64,000 nucleotides of DNA from Skermanella pratensis (GCF_008843145.1 NZ_CP030265.1:4208501-4272500), one strand, 5' to 3'; shown: positions 1 through 9,381, counted from the stretch's first letter. Translations and numbers: made by a program. The notes: generated from the sequence alone by a model not told the origin.

Positions 1-5
1 CAGCC

Positions 6-2182
6 ATGACAATGCCCATGCTGATGCCGAAAGCCGCCGCCCTGCCGAAGCTGGAGGGGGGCAAGCGGCTTGAAATCGTGTCCGATTACAAGCCCGCCGG
101 CGACCAGCCGCGCGCGATCGGGGAACTGCTGAACGGTATCCAGCAGGGCGAGCGCGAGCAGGTGCTGCTGGGCGTCACCGGGTCGGGCAAGACCTTCACC
201 ATGGCCCACGTGATCCAGGAGATCCAGCGCCCCGCCCTGGTGCTGGCGCCGAACAAGACCCTGGCCGCCCAGCTCTACGGCGAGATGAAAAGCTTCTTCC
301 CGAACAACGCGGTGGAGTATTTCGTCTCCTACTACGACTACTACACGCCGGAAGCCTACGTCCCGCGCACCGACACCTATATCGAGAAGGAAAGCTCGAT
401 CAACGAGCAGATCGAGCGGATGCGCCACGCGGCCACCCGGTCGCTGCTGGAGCGCGACGACGTGATCATCGTGGCGTCGGTGTCGTGCATCTATGGTATC
501 GGCTCGGTCGAGACCTATTCCGAGATGACGCTGGGCCTCCAGACCGGGATGATGGTCAACCGGTCGGAGCTGCTGTCCCGCCTGATCGACCTGCAATACA
601 AGCGCAACGACCTTGGTTTCGGCCGCGGAACGTTCCGGGTGCGGGGCGATACCGTCGAGCTGTTCCCCGCCCACATGGAGGACCGCGCCTGGCGGTTCTC
701 GCTGTTCGGCGACGAGCTGGAGGGGATCTTCGAGATCGACCCGCTGACCGGCGAGAAGCTGATGGCGCTCCAGGCGGTCAAGATCTATCCCAACAGCCAC
801 TACGTGACGCCCAAGCCGACGCTGCACCAGGCGATCAAGCAGATCCAGCACGACCTGAAGGTCCGGCTGGCCGAGTTCGAGGCGGAGGGCAAGCTGCTGG
901 AGCCCAGCGGCTGGAGCAGCGGACCCAGTTCGACATCGAGATGATGCTGGCGACCGGAAGCTGCGCCGGCATCGAGAACTATTCCCGCTACCTCTCCGGC
1001 CGCCAGCCGGGCGAGCCGCCGCCGACGCTGTTCGAGTACCTGCCGAAGAACGCGCTGCTGATCGTGGACGAGAGCCACGTGATGGTGCCGCAGGTCGGCG
1101 GCATGTACCGCGGCGACTTCATGCGGAAATCGACGCTGTCGGACTTCGGCTTCCGCCTGCCGTCCTGCAAGGACAACCGGCCGCTGAAGTTCGAGGAATG
1201 GGACGAGATGCGGCCGCAGAGCGTGTTCGTCTCGGCGACTCCCGGCCCGTGGGAGATGGAGCGGACCGGTGGCGTCTTCGTCGAGCAGGTCGTCCGCCCG
1301 ACCGGCCTGACCGACCCGCCGGTGATCATCCGCCCGACCGAGACCCAGGTGGACGACCTGATCGCCGAGTGCAAGGACTGCGCGGCCAAGGGCCAGCGCG
1401 TGCTGGTCACCACCCTGACCAAGAAGATGGCCGAGGCGCTGACCGAATACATGCACGAGGCCGGCATCAAGGTCCGCTACATCCATTCCGACGTGGAGAC
1501 GCTGGAGCGGATCGAGATCATCCGCGACCTGCGGCTGGGCGCCTACGACGTGCTGATCGGCATCAACCTGCTGCGCGAGGGCCTGGACATTCCGGAATGC
1601 GGGCTGGTGGCGATCCTGGACGCCGACAAGGAAGGCTATCTGCGCTCCCGCACCTCGCTGATCCAGACCATCGGCCGGGCGGCGCGGAACGTGGACGGAA
1701 GGGCGATCCTGTACGCCGACCGGATGACCAACAGCCTCCAGGCCGCGATCGAGGAGACCAACCGGCGCCGGGAGAAGCAGAAGGCCTACAACGAGGCCAA
1801 CGGCATCACGCCGGAGTCGGTCCGCAAGCAGATCTCCGACATCATGGAGAGCGTCTACGAGCGCGGCGACCGGGTGACGGTGAAGACCGGCGACGCCGAC
1901 CGCAACAACATGATCGGCCACAACCTCAAGTCCTACATGGCCGACCTGGAACGCCGCATGAAGACCGCCGCCGCCGACCTGGAGTTCGAGGAAGCGGCCC
2001 GCCTGCGCGACGAGCTCCGCCGGCTGGAGGCCATGGACCTGGGGATCGACGGCGGCGACGCCCCCGCGATCGGCCTGGGCACCAACCGCGCCGTTCCCGA
2101 CGGAAGCGGCCGGGCCGCACCCGCGCGCGGCGCCGCCGACGGGCGCGGCAAGCCGAGGGGGCGGCGGCGCAAGGGGCCGTGA
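6..2182 (+). pseudogene. uvrB: UvrABC excinuclease helicase subunit UvrB, interrupted by a one-base frameshift
   Basis: UvrB is the damage-verifying helicase-like subunit of nucleotide excision repair. The N-terminal part reads in the frame of ATG 6 to about 902 and contains Walker A GVTGSGKT (residues 56-63) and the aromatic beta-hairpin segment [13 protein letters not shown]. The rest reads one frame over from about 905 to 2182, with the DEAD-like box LLIVDESH, the motif VI segment QTIGRAARN and a C-terminal UvrC-binding UVR helix ([13 protein letters not shown]). Inserting one G after position 902 restores Leu-Glu-Ala-Gln-Arg and a protein of about 725 residues, normal for UvrB. The flanking sequence on both sides is perfectly conserved in character, so the break is either a sequencing error or a very recent mutation. 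The true start could lie upstream of the window edge, but ATG 6 gives a plausible N-terminus. Confidence 0.93.
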
Positions 2183-2297
2183 TAGGCCGAACCGCCAACC
2201 GGTGCCGGTTGAACCCGCCGGCAAATCCGGCTATGCAAGTCATGCGAACGAAATTCGCCGTGCGCCTCTGCGCGGTGTGAGGTCCGAGGAGAATTTG

Positions 2298-2900
2298 ATG
2301 TTTTGGGTCATGGACGAAGAGCCGAAGGAAGAGACGCCCAAGCCGACCCCGGCACCGTTCAGCACGGTTCTTCAAAACCTGTTCAAGTCGCGCACGGTCA
2401 TGATCTTCGGCGAGATCAACCAGAAGGTCGCCGAAAGCACCTGCGCCCAGCTTCTGGCATTGGCGGTGGAGAATGACGATCCGATCCGGATCATCATCAA
2501 CTCGCCGGGCGGCCACGTGGAGTCGGGCGACAGCATCCATGACATGGTCCGGTTCATCACCCCGCAGGTGAAGATGATCGGCACCGGCTGGGTCGCCAGC
2601 GCCGGCGCGCATATCTATCTGGCCGCGAAGAAGGAAAACCGGCTCTGCCTGCCGAACACCCGCTTCCTGATCCACCAGCCGCTGGGCGGCGCCGGCGGCC
2701 GGGCGACGGACATCGCGATCGAGGCGAAGGAGATCATCAAGATGCGCCGCCGCATCAACGAGATCATCGCCCGCGAGACCGGCCAGCCGCTGGAGCGGGT
2801 CGAGAAGGACACCGACCGGAACTACTGGATGTCTGCCGAAGAGGCGAAGGACTACGGCATCGTCAGCCGGATCGTCCAGGGTGCCCAGGAAGTCGAGTGA
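2298..2900 (+). CDS. ClpP-like ATP-dependent protease proteolytic subunit
   Basis: This is a 200-residue serine peptidase of the ClpP family. The catalytic triad is visible: Ser101 in VASAGAH, His126 in FLIHQPLGG and Asp171 in EKDTDRNYW. An N-terminal extension of about 30 polar, Pro-rich residues precedes the ClpP fold. ATG 2298 is chosen because an AGGAG sits seven bases upstream; a longer in-frame reading from 2202 has no supporting site. The nucleophile context SAG differs from the SMG usual in housekeeping ClpP, so this is probably a second ClpP paralogue and not the main clpP, which normally sits beside clpX and tig. No clpX lies here. It stands alone and ends at a strong terminator. 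Confidence 0.9.
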   Translation: MFWVMDEEPKEETPKPTPAPFSTVLQNLFKSRTVMIFGEINQKVAESTCAQLLALAVENDDPIRIIINSPGGHVESGDSIHDMVRFITPQVKMIGTGWVASAGAHIYLAAKKENRLCLPNTRFLIHQPLGGAGGRATDIAIEAKEIIKMRRRINEIIARETGQPLERVEKDTDRNYWMSAEEAKDYGIVSRIVQGAQEVE

Positions 2901-2940
2901 CGAGCGGAACCGGCGCTTCGAACAGGATTATGGGATGAAG

Positions 2941-2965
2941 ATGCGGGCCTCGGCCCGCATTTTTT
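2941..2965 (+). terminator. Rho-independent terminator of the clpP-like gene
   Basis: A perfect 9-bp inverted repeat (ATGCGGGCC, loop TC, GGCCCGCAT) is followed directly by a run of T. It begins 40 bases after the clpP-like stop codon. This is a textbook intrinsic terminator. Confidence 0.92.
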
Positions 2966-3044
2966 GTAAGTTCCCGTTCTTCACGTTCAAAACGCCGAGT
3001 GTGACAACTTCGCCGGTTAAATTGAGGCCTGGGTCGATCACTGT

Positions 3045-3467
3045 CTACAGCTTCAGCGTATTCACGCCCAACGCTATCCCACCGTCGGCGAGCCGGTGAT
3101 CCAAGGTGCATAGGATGGCTCCCTCGTCTCCGGCGATCGCAAGGTGCAGCGCGTCGCCTGATCGCAGGCCTAACGCATATTGATCGGCAAAGCGGGCGGC
3201 GGTGCGGAAATGGCTGGCAGTCACCGGAAGCAGGGTGAAGGATTCGGCACTGAGACGAGTAAAGAACGCCAACGCCGTGGCACGGAGTTCAACTGAGAGC
3301 TGCCCCGTGCGGACCTTGATCGACAAGGCGGACGAGAACTCGGTCATTACCCAGTTACTGATTAACAGACCCTCCGGGGCCTGTTTGCTGAGCCAGATCT
3401 GTACCCGCTCGGTGGCGGCTTCGTTGGTGAGCGCGGCAACCAGCAGCGACGTGTCGAGATAGTGCAT
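3045..3467 (-). CDS. vapC: PIN-domain toxin of a VapBC-type module
   Basis: This 140-residue protein is a PIN-domain ribonuclease of the VapC type, which typically cleaves tRNA or other RNA using Mg2+. The acidic PIN residues are visible: Asp in MHYLDTSLL, Glu in VMTEFSSAL, Asp in RSGDALHLA and Asp in CTLDHRLA. The ATG at 3467 shares its A with the TGA stop of the upstream antitoxin gene, so the two are translationally coupled. A TTG one codon upstream is possible but less likely. Base composition is lower in GC than its neighbours, in keeping with a mobile accessory pair. Family assignment is secure; the RNA target is unknown. Confidence 0.9.
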   Translation of the reverse strand: MHYLDTSLLVAALTNEAATERVQIWLSKQAPEGLLISNWVMTEFSSALSIKVRTGQLSVELRATALAFFTRLSAESFTLLPVTASHFRTAARFADQYALGLRSGDALHLAIAGDEGAILCTLDHRLADGGIALGVNTLKL

Positions 3468-3709
3468 CAATAACGGTCGTCATCACGCATCTTGCGGACA
3501 AACTCACCGGCGTTTTCCGTCTGGATCGGCATGGCCTGCGTCAGAACCCGGAGCTCACCAAGGTCAACGGATTTGCGAGGGGTGCGTATGGCGGTCAACC
3601 GTGCCACCGGCTTGCCCCTACGGGTAATGCACACCGCCTCCCCGGAATCTGCCTGTGCCACAAGTTCGCTAAGGCGGGCTTTGGCATCGGCGAGATTGAC
3701 CGTGTTCAT
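3467..3709 (-). CDS. vapB: Phd/YefM-family antitoxin
   Basis: An 80-residue antitoxin with the N-terminal Phd/YefM fold: the segment [14 protein letters not shown] followed by [16 protein letters not shown] is the hallmark DNA-binding half, and the variable C-terminal half would bind the toxin. It lies directly upstream of the PIN toxin with a one-base stop/start overlap. ATG 3709 is preferred over ATG 3733 because AGGAAG lies seven bases upstream of it and because the predicted transcription start falls at about 3733. The family usually represses its own promoter, so autoregulation is expected. Confidence 0.88.
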   Translation of the reverse strand: MNTVNLADAKARLSELVAQADSGEAVCITRRGKPVARLTAIRTPRKSVDLGELRVLTQAMPIQTENAGEFVRKMRDDDRY

Positions 3710-3739
3710 AGCGGTGCTTCCTGACCAGTTCATGGGTCA

Positions 3740-3768
3740 GATATAGCAGTCCTGGATGTGCAAGACAA
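3740..3768 (-). promoter_or_regulatory. Candidate sigma-70 promoter of the toxin-antitoxin pair
   Basis: On the minus strand TTGTCT (3768-3763) is followed after 17 bases by TATATC (3745-3740). The start of transcription would fall about 24 bases upstream of the antitoxin ATG at 3709. The match is moderate (4 of 6 in each box) but the spacing is ideal. Confidence 0.5.
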
Positions 3769-3823
3769 TTCGCCTCGGCTCCGCCAAATGCCGGGACTGA
3801 ACATCCAGTGCGCAGACACAGCA

Positions 3824-4435
3824 TCACCGATCCGCCAGCGCAAGCTTGGCCCCCAGCGCCGCGAAGGCGCCGGCGAAGGTACGGCGCATCCAGACCAGCA
3901 CCCGCGGCCGCGAGATCACGTGGTTCCGGATCGACGCGGCAAACACGCCATAGCCGACGAAGACGGCGAAGGTCAGCAGCATGAAGACGGCGCTCAGTTC
4001 GAGCATGCGCGGGAGCGGATGCGGCTCGGTCGCGCTGACGAACTGCGGCAGGAACGCCAGGAAGAAGATCGACAGTTTCGGGTTGAGGATGTTGACCAGG
4101 ACGGCGGAGACGATCACCTGGGCCGCCGACCGGGGGGTTACGTCCTTGTCGACGCTGAGCGCGCCCTGTTCCCTCAACGTGTTCCAGGCCATGTAGAGCA
4201 GGTAGGCCACGCCCAGGTACTTGAGGATCTGGAACGCCAGCGCGCTGGCATGAAGCAGCGCCGCCAAGCCCATGATCGCGGCGGCCATGTGCGGGATGAT
4301 GCCCAGGGTGCAGCCGAAGGCCGCGATCAGGCTCGCCCGAAACCCGCGCGAAAGACCCGCCGCCAGGGTGAACAGGACTCCGGTACCGGGCGACGCGACG
4401 ACGATCAGCGACATTACCAGGAAGTCGATGCCCAT
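3824..4435 (-). CDS. LysE/RhtB-family amino acid exporter
   Basis: A 203-residue inner-membrane protein of the LysE/RhtB family, which exports amino acids and related metabolites. The family signature SPGTGVLFTLAAGLSRG near the N-terminus (residues about 15-31) and the six hydrophobic stretches match the usual 200-210 residue length. The segment NILNPKLSIFFLAFLPQFV in the middle is also typical. The gene is followed on the same strand, after about 115 bases, by the toxin-antitoxin pair but is probably a separate transcript. The substrate cannot be told from sequence. Confidence 0.88.
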   Translation of the reverse strand: MGIDFLVMSLIVVASPGTGVLFTLAAGLSRGFRASLIAAFGCTLGIIPHMAAAIMGLAALLHASALAFQILKYLGVAYLLYMAWNTLREQGALSVDKDVTPRSAAQVIVSAVLVNILNPKLSIFFLAFLPQFVSATEPHPLPRMLELSAVFMLLTFAVFVGYGVFAASIRNHVISRPRVLVWMRRTFAGAFAALGAKLALADR

Positions 4436-4471
4436 GACAGTCTCCAGGGGGTGGTCTCCAGAGAATGAAGC

Positions 4472-4768
4472 CTAAGCCCGGATGTCCACCAGGCTCCCGC
4501 GCCCCTTCGCCGCCCCTCCCCCGGAGGTTCGCGACGAGATGGCCTGGGCCGTCGTATCGACGGCCTGGCCGGTTTCGGTCGAACTCGTCGCGCGGCGCGG
4601 CGCCTCCGCCTTGTAGACCGGGGCGGGCGCCTGGACCGTCTGGGTCCGCGTGACGGTCGCGGTCTGTATGGCCGCCGCCATGGCCGGGTTGACCGTATAG
4701 GCCGCCGAAGCCGCATTATACGGCTTGGAGACGATCGGTGGCTGTACCGGCGGTATGTTGACGTTCAT
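4472..4768 (-). CDS. Small hypothetical protein, Pro/Ala/Thr-rich
   Basis: A 98-residue protein that I do not recognise. It begins MNVNIPPVQPPIV and continues as a low-complexity stretch rich in Ala, Thr, Gln and Pro, with no hydrophobic membrane segment and no Cys. ATG 4768 is chosen over the GTG at 4777 because AAGGTG lies eight bases upstream. Its own Shine-Dalgarno, and the lack of a better gene here, argue it is expressed, but low complexity in high-GC DNA leaves doubt. Confidence 0.5.
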   Translation of the reverse strand: MNVNIPPVQPPIVSKPYNAASAAYTVNPAMAAAIQTATVTRTQTVQAPAPVYKAEAPRRATSSTETGQAVDTTAQAISSRTSGGGAAKGRGSLVDIRA

Positions 4769-4867
4769 GACCCGCACCTTGAGGCTGGTTGAGGGGTGCC
4801 GAGCGGTCGAGTTACCTTATGATGGCACAACTTTACCGCCGAGTCACGAGGCTTCCCATAATATACC

Positions 4868-5881
4868 TCAGCCGGCCGGCTGCTGCTGGGTGATGCAGTG
4901 GATGCCGCCTCCGCCCTTGACGATGTCCAGGGCCAGCACCTGGAGCACCTCCCGGTCCGGAAACACCTTGCGCAGCGTGCGGAACGCCTCGTCGTCGGCG
5001 GCGTCCTCGTAGGCCGGCATCACGATGCCGCCGTTGGCGATGTAGAAGTTGGTGTAGGACAGGGTCAGGCGGACGCCGTTGTGGTCGCGACGGTGCGGCT
5101 GGCGGAGCGGCACCACCTCGATCTCGCGGCCATGGGCGTCGCGGGCGGCCTTCAGGCGGTCCAGGTTGTCCTGGAAAATCTTGAAGTTGGGATCGCCGGT
5201 GTCGTCGGTGGTCAGCGCCAGGACCACGCCGGGCCGGGCGAAGCAGGCGATCTCGTCGATGTGGCCGTCGGTCTCGTCCTGCTCGTAGCCGCGGCCGAGC
5301 CAGATCACTTGGCGGACACCGAGATAGTCCTTCAGGTGCTGCTCGATCTCCGCCTTGCCCAGGTTGGGATTGCGGTTGGGGTTGAGCAGGCATTCCTCGG
5401 TCGTGATCAGGGTGCCCTCCCCGTCCACATGGAACGAGCCGCCCTCCAGGATCAGCGGCGCCTGGTAGCGCGGCAGTCCGAGATGCTCCAGCATGCGCTT
5501 CGCCAAGTCGGCATCGACCTGATGGTCCGGATAGTTGTTGCCCCAGGCGTTGAAGCCCCAATCGACGCCGGCGACCCGGCCGGCGTCGTCGACGACGAAG
5601 GAAGGCCCGGTGTCCCTGATCCAGCTGTCGCTGATCGGCATGGGCAGCACCTCGATTCCCGGACCGCAGGCCAGGGACACCTCGGCCACGTCGGCCTGGT
5701 TGCAGATCATGGCGACGGGCTCGAACTGTGCGATGCTCTGGGCGACCTCGGCATAGGCGGCACAGGCGGCGTCGATGCCACCGGCGAAGGTCTCGGGGCG
5801 GCAGGGCCACGCCATCCAGCAGCGGCTGTGGCGCTCCCATTCCGCCGGCATGCGGAAACCGTCTGCGGCTGGAGTGGACAT
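4868..5881 (-). CDS. aguA: Agmatine deiminase
   Basis: A 337-residue porphyromonas-type peptidyl-arginine/agmatine deiminase that converts agmatine to N-carbamoylputrescine and ammonia. The motifs PMPISDSWIRDTGPSF, ILEGGSFHVDGEG, DETDGHIDEIA and the C-terminal GGGGIHCITQQQP are all present; the last holds the nucleophilic cysteine (Cys329). ATG 5881 is preferred over longer readings because MSTPAADGFRMPAEWERH is the usual N-terminus and AAGGGG lies just upstream. No N-carbamoylputrescine amidase (aguB) is adjacent. Its place next to a polyamine transporter supports a role in feeding the putrescine pathway. A strong inverted repeat lies in its leader. Confidence 0.94.
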   Translation of the reverse strand: MSTPAADGFRMPAEWERHSRCWMAWPCRPETFAGGIDAACAAYAEVAQSIAQFEPVAMICNQADVAEVSLACGPGIEVLPMPISDSWIRDTGPSFVVDDAGRVAGVDWGFNAWGNNYPDHQVDADLAKRMLEHLGLPRYQAPLILEGGSFHVDGEGTLITTEECLLNPNRNPNLGKAEIEQHLKDYLGVRQVIWLGRGYEQDETDGHIDEIACFARPGVVLALTTDDTGDPNFKIFQDNLDRLKAARDAHGREIEVVPLRQPHRRDHNGVRLTLSYTNFYIANGGIVMPAYEDAADDEAFRTLRKVFPDREVLQVLALDIVKGGGGIHCITQQQPAG

Positions 5882-5905
5882 GGTCTGATACCCCTTCAAT
5901 GAATA

Positions 5906-5933
5906 CGCCCCGGTGACACTAACCACCGGGGCG
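5906..5933 (-). promoter_or_regulatory. Inverted repeat in the aguA leader
   Basis: A perfect 10-bp inverted repeat (CGCCCCGGTG, 8-base loop, CACCGGGGCG) sits 25-52 bases upstream of the aguA ATG. It is not followed by a T run on the minus strand, so it is more likely an operator or an RNA leader hairpin than a terminator. The regulator is unknown. Confidence 0.45.
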
Positions 5934-6314
5934 CGATCTTGGCAACCTCCCGGAACGGGAGCAAACCCGGCCGGGATAATCGAAAATTTTTCTTTGAAAA
6001 AAGAAACGAGGCCGAAGCGCTCTAATCGCGGCGCCTGGTCGGAAGGTGCTGGGCCGGGAACCACTCGGACGATGTGGCCGGACGTTGGAAGCGGTTCTGG
6101 GCGGCGGGGCCAAGACGGAGCAGGCCAAGGAACACGAGGAAATTCACGATACGCCTCTTCAGCAGTTTCACCTGATGAAGAAGATATTTCCCGGCCTGGA
6201 GAAAGACAACCCTCTGTCCCTTCGCGCCGGGGCCGCCATGCGCGGCACGCATGAGACGAATGCAGCGCCGCGCATGAAGGTTAATTCCGGACAGGCGAAG
6301 AAAAGCGGAAAAAC
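5934..6314. other. Intergenic region between potI and aguA
   Basis: This 381-base gap holds no ORF that looks coding; the open frames of 60-115 codons have no recognisable domain and atypical composition. A short A/T-rich patch (AAAATTTTTCTTTGAAAAAAG, about 5981-6002) may belong to the aguA promoter. I see no RNA gene. Confidence 0.4.
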
Positions 6315-7154
6315 TCAGGCGCTCGACGATGCCGCCATCTGTTCGTCCAATTTCCTGATTCTTTCCTGGCGGGCCATGAAAACTCCGGCGACGATGATTC
6401 CGGTCGTCACCAGGGCGACGATGATCGTCGCCAGGGCGTTGATCTCCGGTGTCACGCCGAGCCGCACGCTGGAGAAGATCACCATCGGCAGCGTGGTCGA
6501 GGCCGGGCCGGACACGAAGCTGGCGATCACGAGGTCGTCCAGGGACAGGGTGAAGGCCAGCAGCCAGCCCGACACGATGGCCGGCGAGATGATCGGCAGG
6601 GTGATGACGAAGAAGATCTTGGCCGGCCGGGCGCCCAAGTCCATCGCAGCCTCCTCGATCGATTCATCCAGGCTGATCAGCCTCGACTGCACGATGACCG
6701 CGACGAAGGCCATGGTGAAGGTGATGTGGGCGATGGTGATGGTGGTCATGCCGCGCCCCTCGGGCCAGCCGATGAACTGTTCCAGCGAGACGAACAGCAG
6801 CAGCAGCGACAGGCCGGTGATCACCTCCGGCATGACCAGGGGCGCGGTGATCATGCCGCCGAACAGGGTGCGGCCGCGGAACCGGCCGAAGCGTGCCATC
6901 GCCATGCCGGCCAGCGTGCCGAGCACGACCGAGAAGGTGGCGCTGAGCGCCGCGATGCGCAGCGACAGCCAAGCCGCGGCGAGCATCTGCTGATTGTTCA
7001 GCAGCCCCGCGTACCATTTGGTGGACCAGCCGCCCCACACGGTGACCAGACGGCTCTCGTTGAAGGAATAGATGATCAGCAGGATTATCGGCACGTAGAG
7101 GAACGCATAGCCGAACGCCATCATGGTGAGCACGAAGCTGGAGCGTCGCATCAT
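6315..7154 (-). CDS. potI: Polyamine ABC transporter permease, PotI/PotC type
   Basis: Inner-membrane permease of 279 residues for a putrescine/spermidine ABC importer. It carries six predicted membrane helices and the cytoplasmic EAA loop, seen as ESIEEAAMDLGARPAKIFF, that docks on the ATPase. The N-terminal FGYAFLYVPIILLIIYSFNES is typical of the PotC/PotI subfamily. ATG 7154 overlaps the TGA stop of potH by four bases (ATGA), which fixes the start and shows translational coupling. It is the last gene of the potFGHI operon. Confidence 0.93.
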   Translation of the reverse strand: MMRRSSFVLTMMAFGYAFLYVPIILLIIYSFNESRLVTVWGGWSTKWYAGLLNNQQMLAAAWLSLRIAALSATFSVVLGTLAGMAMARFGRFRGRTLFGGMITAPLVMPEVITGLSLLLLFVSLEQFIGWPEGRGMTTITIAHITFTMAFVAVIVQSRLISLDESIEEAAMDLGARPAKIFFVITLPIISPAIVSGWLLAFTLSLDDLVIASFVSGPASTTLPMVIFSSVRLGVTPEINALATIIVALVTTGIIVAGVFMARQERIRKLDEQMAASSSA

Positions 7155-8158
7155 TGTCTTGCCGCCTCCTGCTGCTTGCCTTGGTAATACTGGAACAGCA
7201 TGATCGGGACCACGAGGAACAGCAGCAGCGCGATCGCCACCGCCGAGGCGACCGGCCAGTCGCGGTTGGCGAAGAACTCGTTCCACAGCACGGCGCCGAT
7301 CATCAGCGTGTTGGGGCCGCCCAGCAGCGACGGGATCACGAACTCGCCGACCGCAGGGATGAAGACCAGCAGCGAGCCCGCGACGATTCCGGGCACCGAG
7401 AGCGGCAGCGTGACGCTGAGGAACGCCGTGAAGGGCTTGGCGCCCAGGTCGGCCGCTGCCTCCAGCAGGGTGTCGTCCAGCTTCTCCAGGGTCGCGTAGA
7501 GCGGCAGGATCATGAACGGCAGGTAGGAATAGACGATGCCGATATAGATCGACGTGTCGGTGTAGAGGATCTGGAGCGGCGCGTCGATCACCCCCAGCCA
7601 GAGCAGGAAATTGTTGAGCAGCCCTTCCTGCTTCAGGATGCCGATCCAGGCATAGACCCGGATCAGGAACGATGTCCAGAACGGCAGGATGATCAGCATC
7701 AGCAGCGGCCCGCGCCAGGCCTGCGGCGCCTTGGCGATGCCGTAGGCCATGGGATAGCCCAGCAGCAGGCACAGCACGGTCGAGACGAAGGCTATCTTCA
7801 GCGAGTTCAGATAGGCCACCGCGTACAGGCTGTCGGTCAGCAGGAACAGGTAGCTGCCGAAATTCAGCCGTATGGTCAGGTACGTCTCCTCCGCCCAGTC
7901 GACCAGGGCGGTATAGGGCGGGATCGCGATCGCGGCTTCGGAGAAGCTGATCTTCAGCACGATCGCGAACGGGATCAGGAAGAACAGCAGCAGCCAGACA
8001 TACGGGACCGCGATGACCAGCCCCCGTCCCATCAGGCCCAGCCGGCGCAGCAGGTCCAGCAACAGGCGGACGGGGAGGAACTGGCCGAGGTCGAAGCCCG
8101 GCGACGGCGCGTCCTTGCTCATGCGGTCTCCCAGCGGAACGAAACCCTGCCTGCTCAT
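7151..8158 (-). CDS. potH: Polyamine ABC transporter permease, PotH/PotB type
   Basis: A 335-residue permease, partner of PotI in the membrane pore. After a 40-residue cytoplasmic tail it has the helix VPYVWLLLFFLIPFAIVLKISF, a large first periplasmic loop, and the EAA loop DTLLEAAADLGAKPFTAFLSVTLPLS. Length and motif order match PotH/PotB. It lies 10 bases after the ATPase gene and overlaps potI by four bases. ATG 8158 is the longest start; an internal Met at residue 13 (MSKDAPSPG) is an alternative. Confidence 0.93.
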   Translation of the reverse strand: MSRQGFVPLGDRMSKDAPSPGFDLGQFLPVRLLLDLLRRLGLMGRGLVIAVPYVWLLLFFLIPFAIVLKISFSEAAIAIPPYTALVDWAEETYLTIRLNFGSYLFLLTDSLYAVAYLNSLKIAFVSTVLCLLLGYPMAYGIAKAPQAWRGPLLMLIILPFWTSFLIRVYAWIGILKQEGLLNNFLLWLGVIDAPLQILYTDTSIYIGIVYSYLPFMILPLYATLEKLDDTLLEAAADLGAKPFTAFLSVTLPLSVPGIVAGSLLVFIPAVGEFVIPSLLGGPNTLMIGAVLWNEFFANRDWPVASAVAIALLLFLVVPIMLFQYYQGKQQEAARQ

Positions 8159-8168
8159 CGGAAGCCCC

Positions 8169-9314
8169 TCATTGGGTCAGCACGACGCCCGCGAAGGGCT
8201 GCCAGGTGACGTACACGCGGTCCTCCCAGGTGATCGGCATCTCGGTCAGCCGGCTGAAGTTCGGCTGGGTGACGCGGACCATCTTACCGGACTCCAGTTC
8301 GATCAGATAGATCGACAGATTGCCCAGGTAGGCTATCTCCCGCACCGTCCCGCGGGCCACGTTGCGGGTGCTGCCCGCCGCCGGCGGCTCCTTGGACAGC
8401 GCCATCTTCTCCGGCCGGACGGCGACCGACACCGGCGTGCCCAGCGGAACGGGGACGCCGTGGTTGATATAGAGGTCGCAGCCGGCCTCCTCCGACTGGA
8501 TCAGCACATGGTCGGGCTCGTCCTCCAGGATGCGGCCGGCGAACATGTTGACCGAGCCGACGAACTCGGCCACGTGTTTCGAGTTGGGATACTCGTAGAC
8601 TTCCGCCGGCGTGCCGACCTGGGCGATCCAGCCGCTGTTCATCACGGCGATCCTGGACGACATGGTCATGGCTTCCTCCTGGTCGTGGGTCACGATCACG
8701 AAGGTGATGCCGACCTGCTCCTGGATGTTGACCAGCTCGAACTGGGTCTGCTCGCGCAGGCGCCGGTCAAGCGCCCCCAGCGGCTCGTCCAGCAGCAGCA
8801 GCTTGGGGCGCTTGACGAGGCTCCGGGCCAGCGCCACGCGCTGCCGCTGGCCGCCGGAAAGCTGGTGCGGCCTGCGCTTGGCGAAGCGGCCGAGTTGGAC
8901 AAGGTCCAGCACTTCGGCGACGCGCTGCCTGATCTGGTCGCGCGGCACGCGATCCTGCTTGAGGCCGAAGGCAATGTTCTGCTCGACCGTCATGTGGGGG
9001 AACAGGGCGTAACTCTGGAACATCATGTTGACCGGGCGGGCGTACGGCGGGATGTTCGACATGTCGACGCCGTCGATGAAGATCTTGCCTGAGGTCGGCA
9101 TCTCGAAGCCGGCCAGCATGCGCAGGAGCGTGGTCTTGCCGCTGCCCGATCCGCCCAGCAGCGAGAACAGTTCCCCCCGGTAGATCGACAGCGAGACGTC
9201 GTCCACGGCCGTGAAGTCGCCGAACTTCTTCGTGACCTTCTCGATCCTCACATAGGGCTGTTCCTTGGGATCCTGCCAGGGTTCCAGCTTTATCTTGCGG
9301 TTGGGCTGAGCCAT
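8169..9314 (-). CDS. potG: Polyamine ABC transporter ATP-binding protein, PotG/PotA type
   Basis: A 381-residue ABC ATPase that powers the Pot importer. Walker A GGSGSGKTT is at residues 54-62, the Q-loop in MMFQSYALFPHMT, the signature LSGGQ at 152-156, Walker B LLLLDEP at 172-178 and the switch His at 210. A C-terminal TOBE region (about 290-370) is present, as usual for this subfamily. The gene stands second in the operon, about 100 bases after potF, with an intercistronic hairpin between them. Confidence 0.94.
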   Translation of the reverse strand: MAQPNRKIKLEPWQDPKEQPYVRIEKVTKKFGDFTAVDDVSLSIYRGELFSLLGGSGSGKTTLLRMLAGFEMPTSGKIFIDGVDMSNIPPYARPVNMMFQSYALFPHMTVEQNIAFGLKQDRVPRDQIRQRVAEVLDLVQLGRFAKRRPHQLSGGQRQRVALARSLVKRPKLLLLDEPLGALDRRLREQTQFELVNIQEQVGITFVIVTHDQEEAMTMSSRIAVMNSGWIAQVGTPAEVYEYPNSKHVAEFVGSVNMFAGRILEDEPDHVLIQSEEAGCDLYINHGVPVPLGTPVSVAVRPEKMALSKEPPAAGSTRNVARGTVREIAYLGNLSIYLIELESGKMVRVTQPNFSRLTEMPITWEDRVYVTWQPFAGVVLTQ

Positions 9315-9356
9315 TTCCGGGTTCTCCCTGCGATCACGGCATCCGGCAAACAGAAA

Positions 9357-9381
9357 CCCCGGCCGTCGCGACCGGCCGGGG
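9357..9381 (-). promoter_or_regulatory. Intercistronic stem-loop between potF and potG
   Basis: A perfect 9-bp stem (CCCCGGCCG / CGGCCGGGG) with a 7-base loop lies between the binding-protein gene and the ATPase gene. On the minus strand only TTT follows, so it is probably a processing or stabilising hairpin that keeps potF more abundant than potGHI, as is common in binding-protein-dependent operons. Confidence 0.6.

Noticed and set aside
5913..6254. 113-codon plus-strand frame in the aguA-potI gap
   Set aside because: Low-complexity, no ribosome site, no domain.
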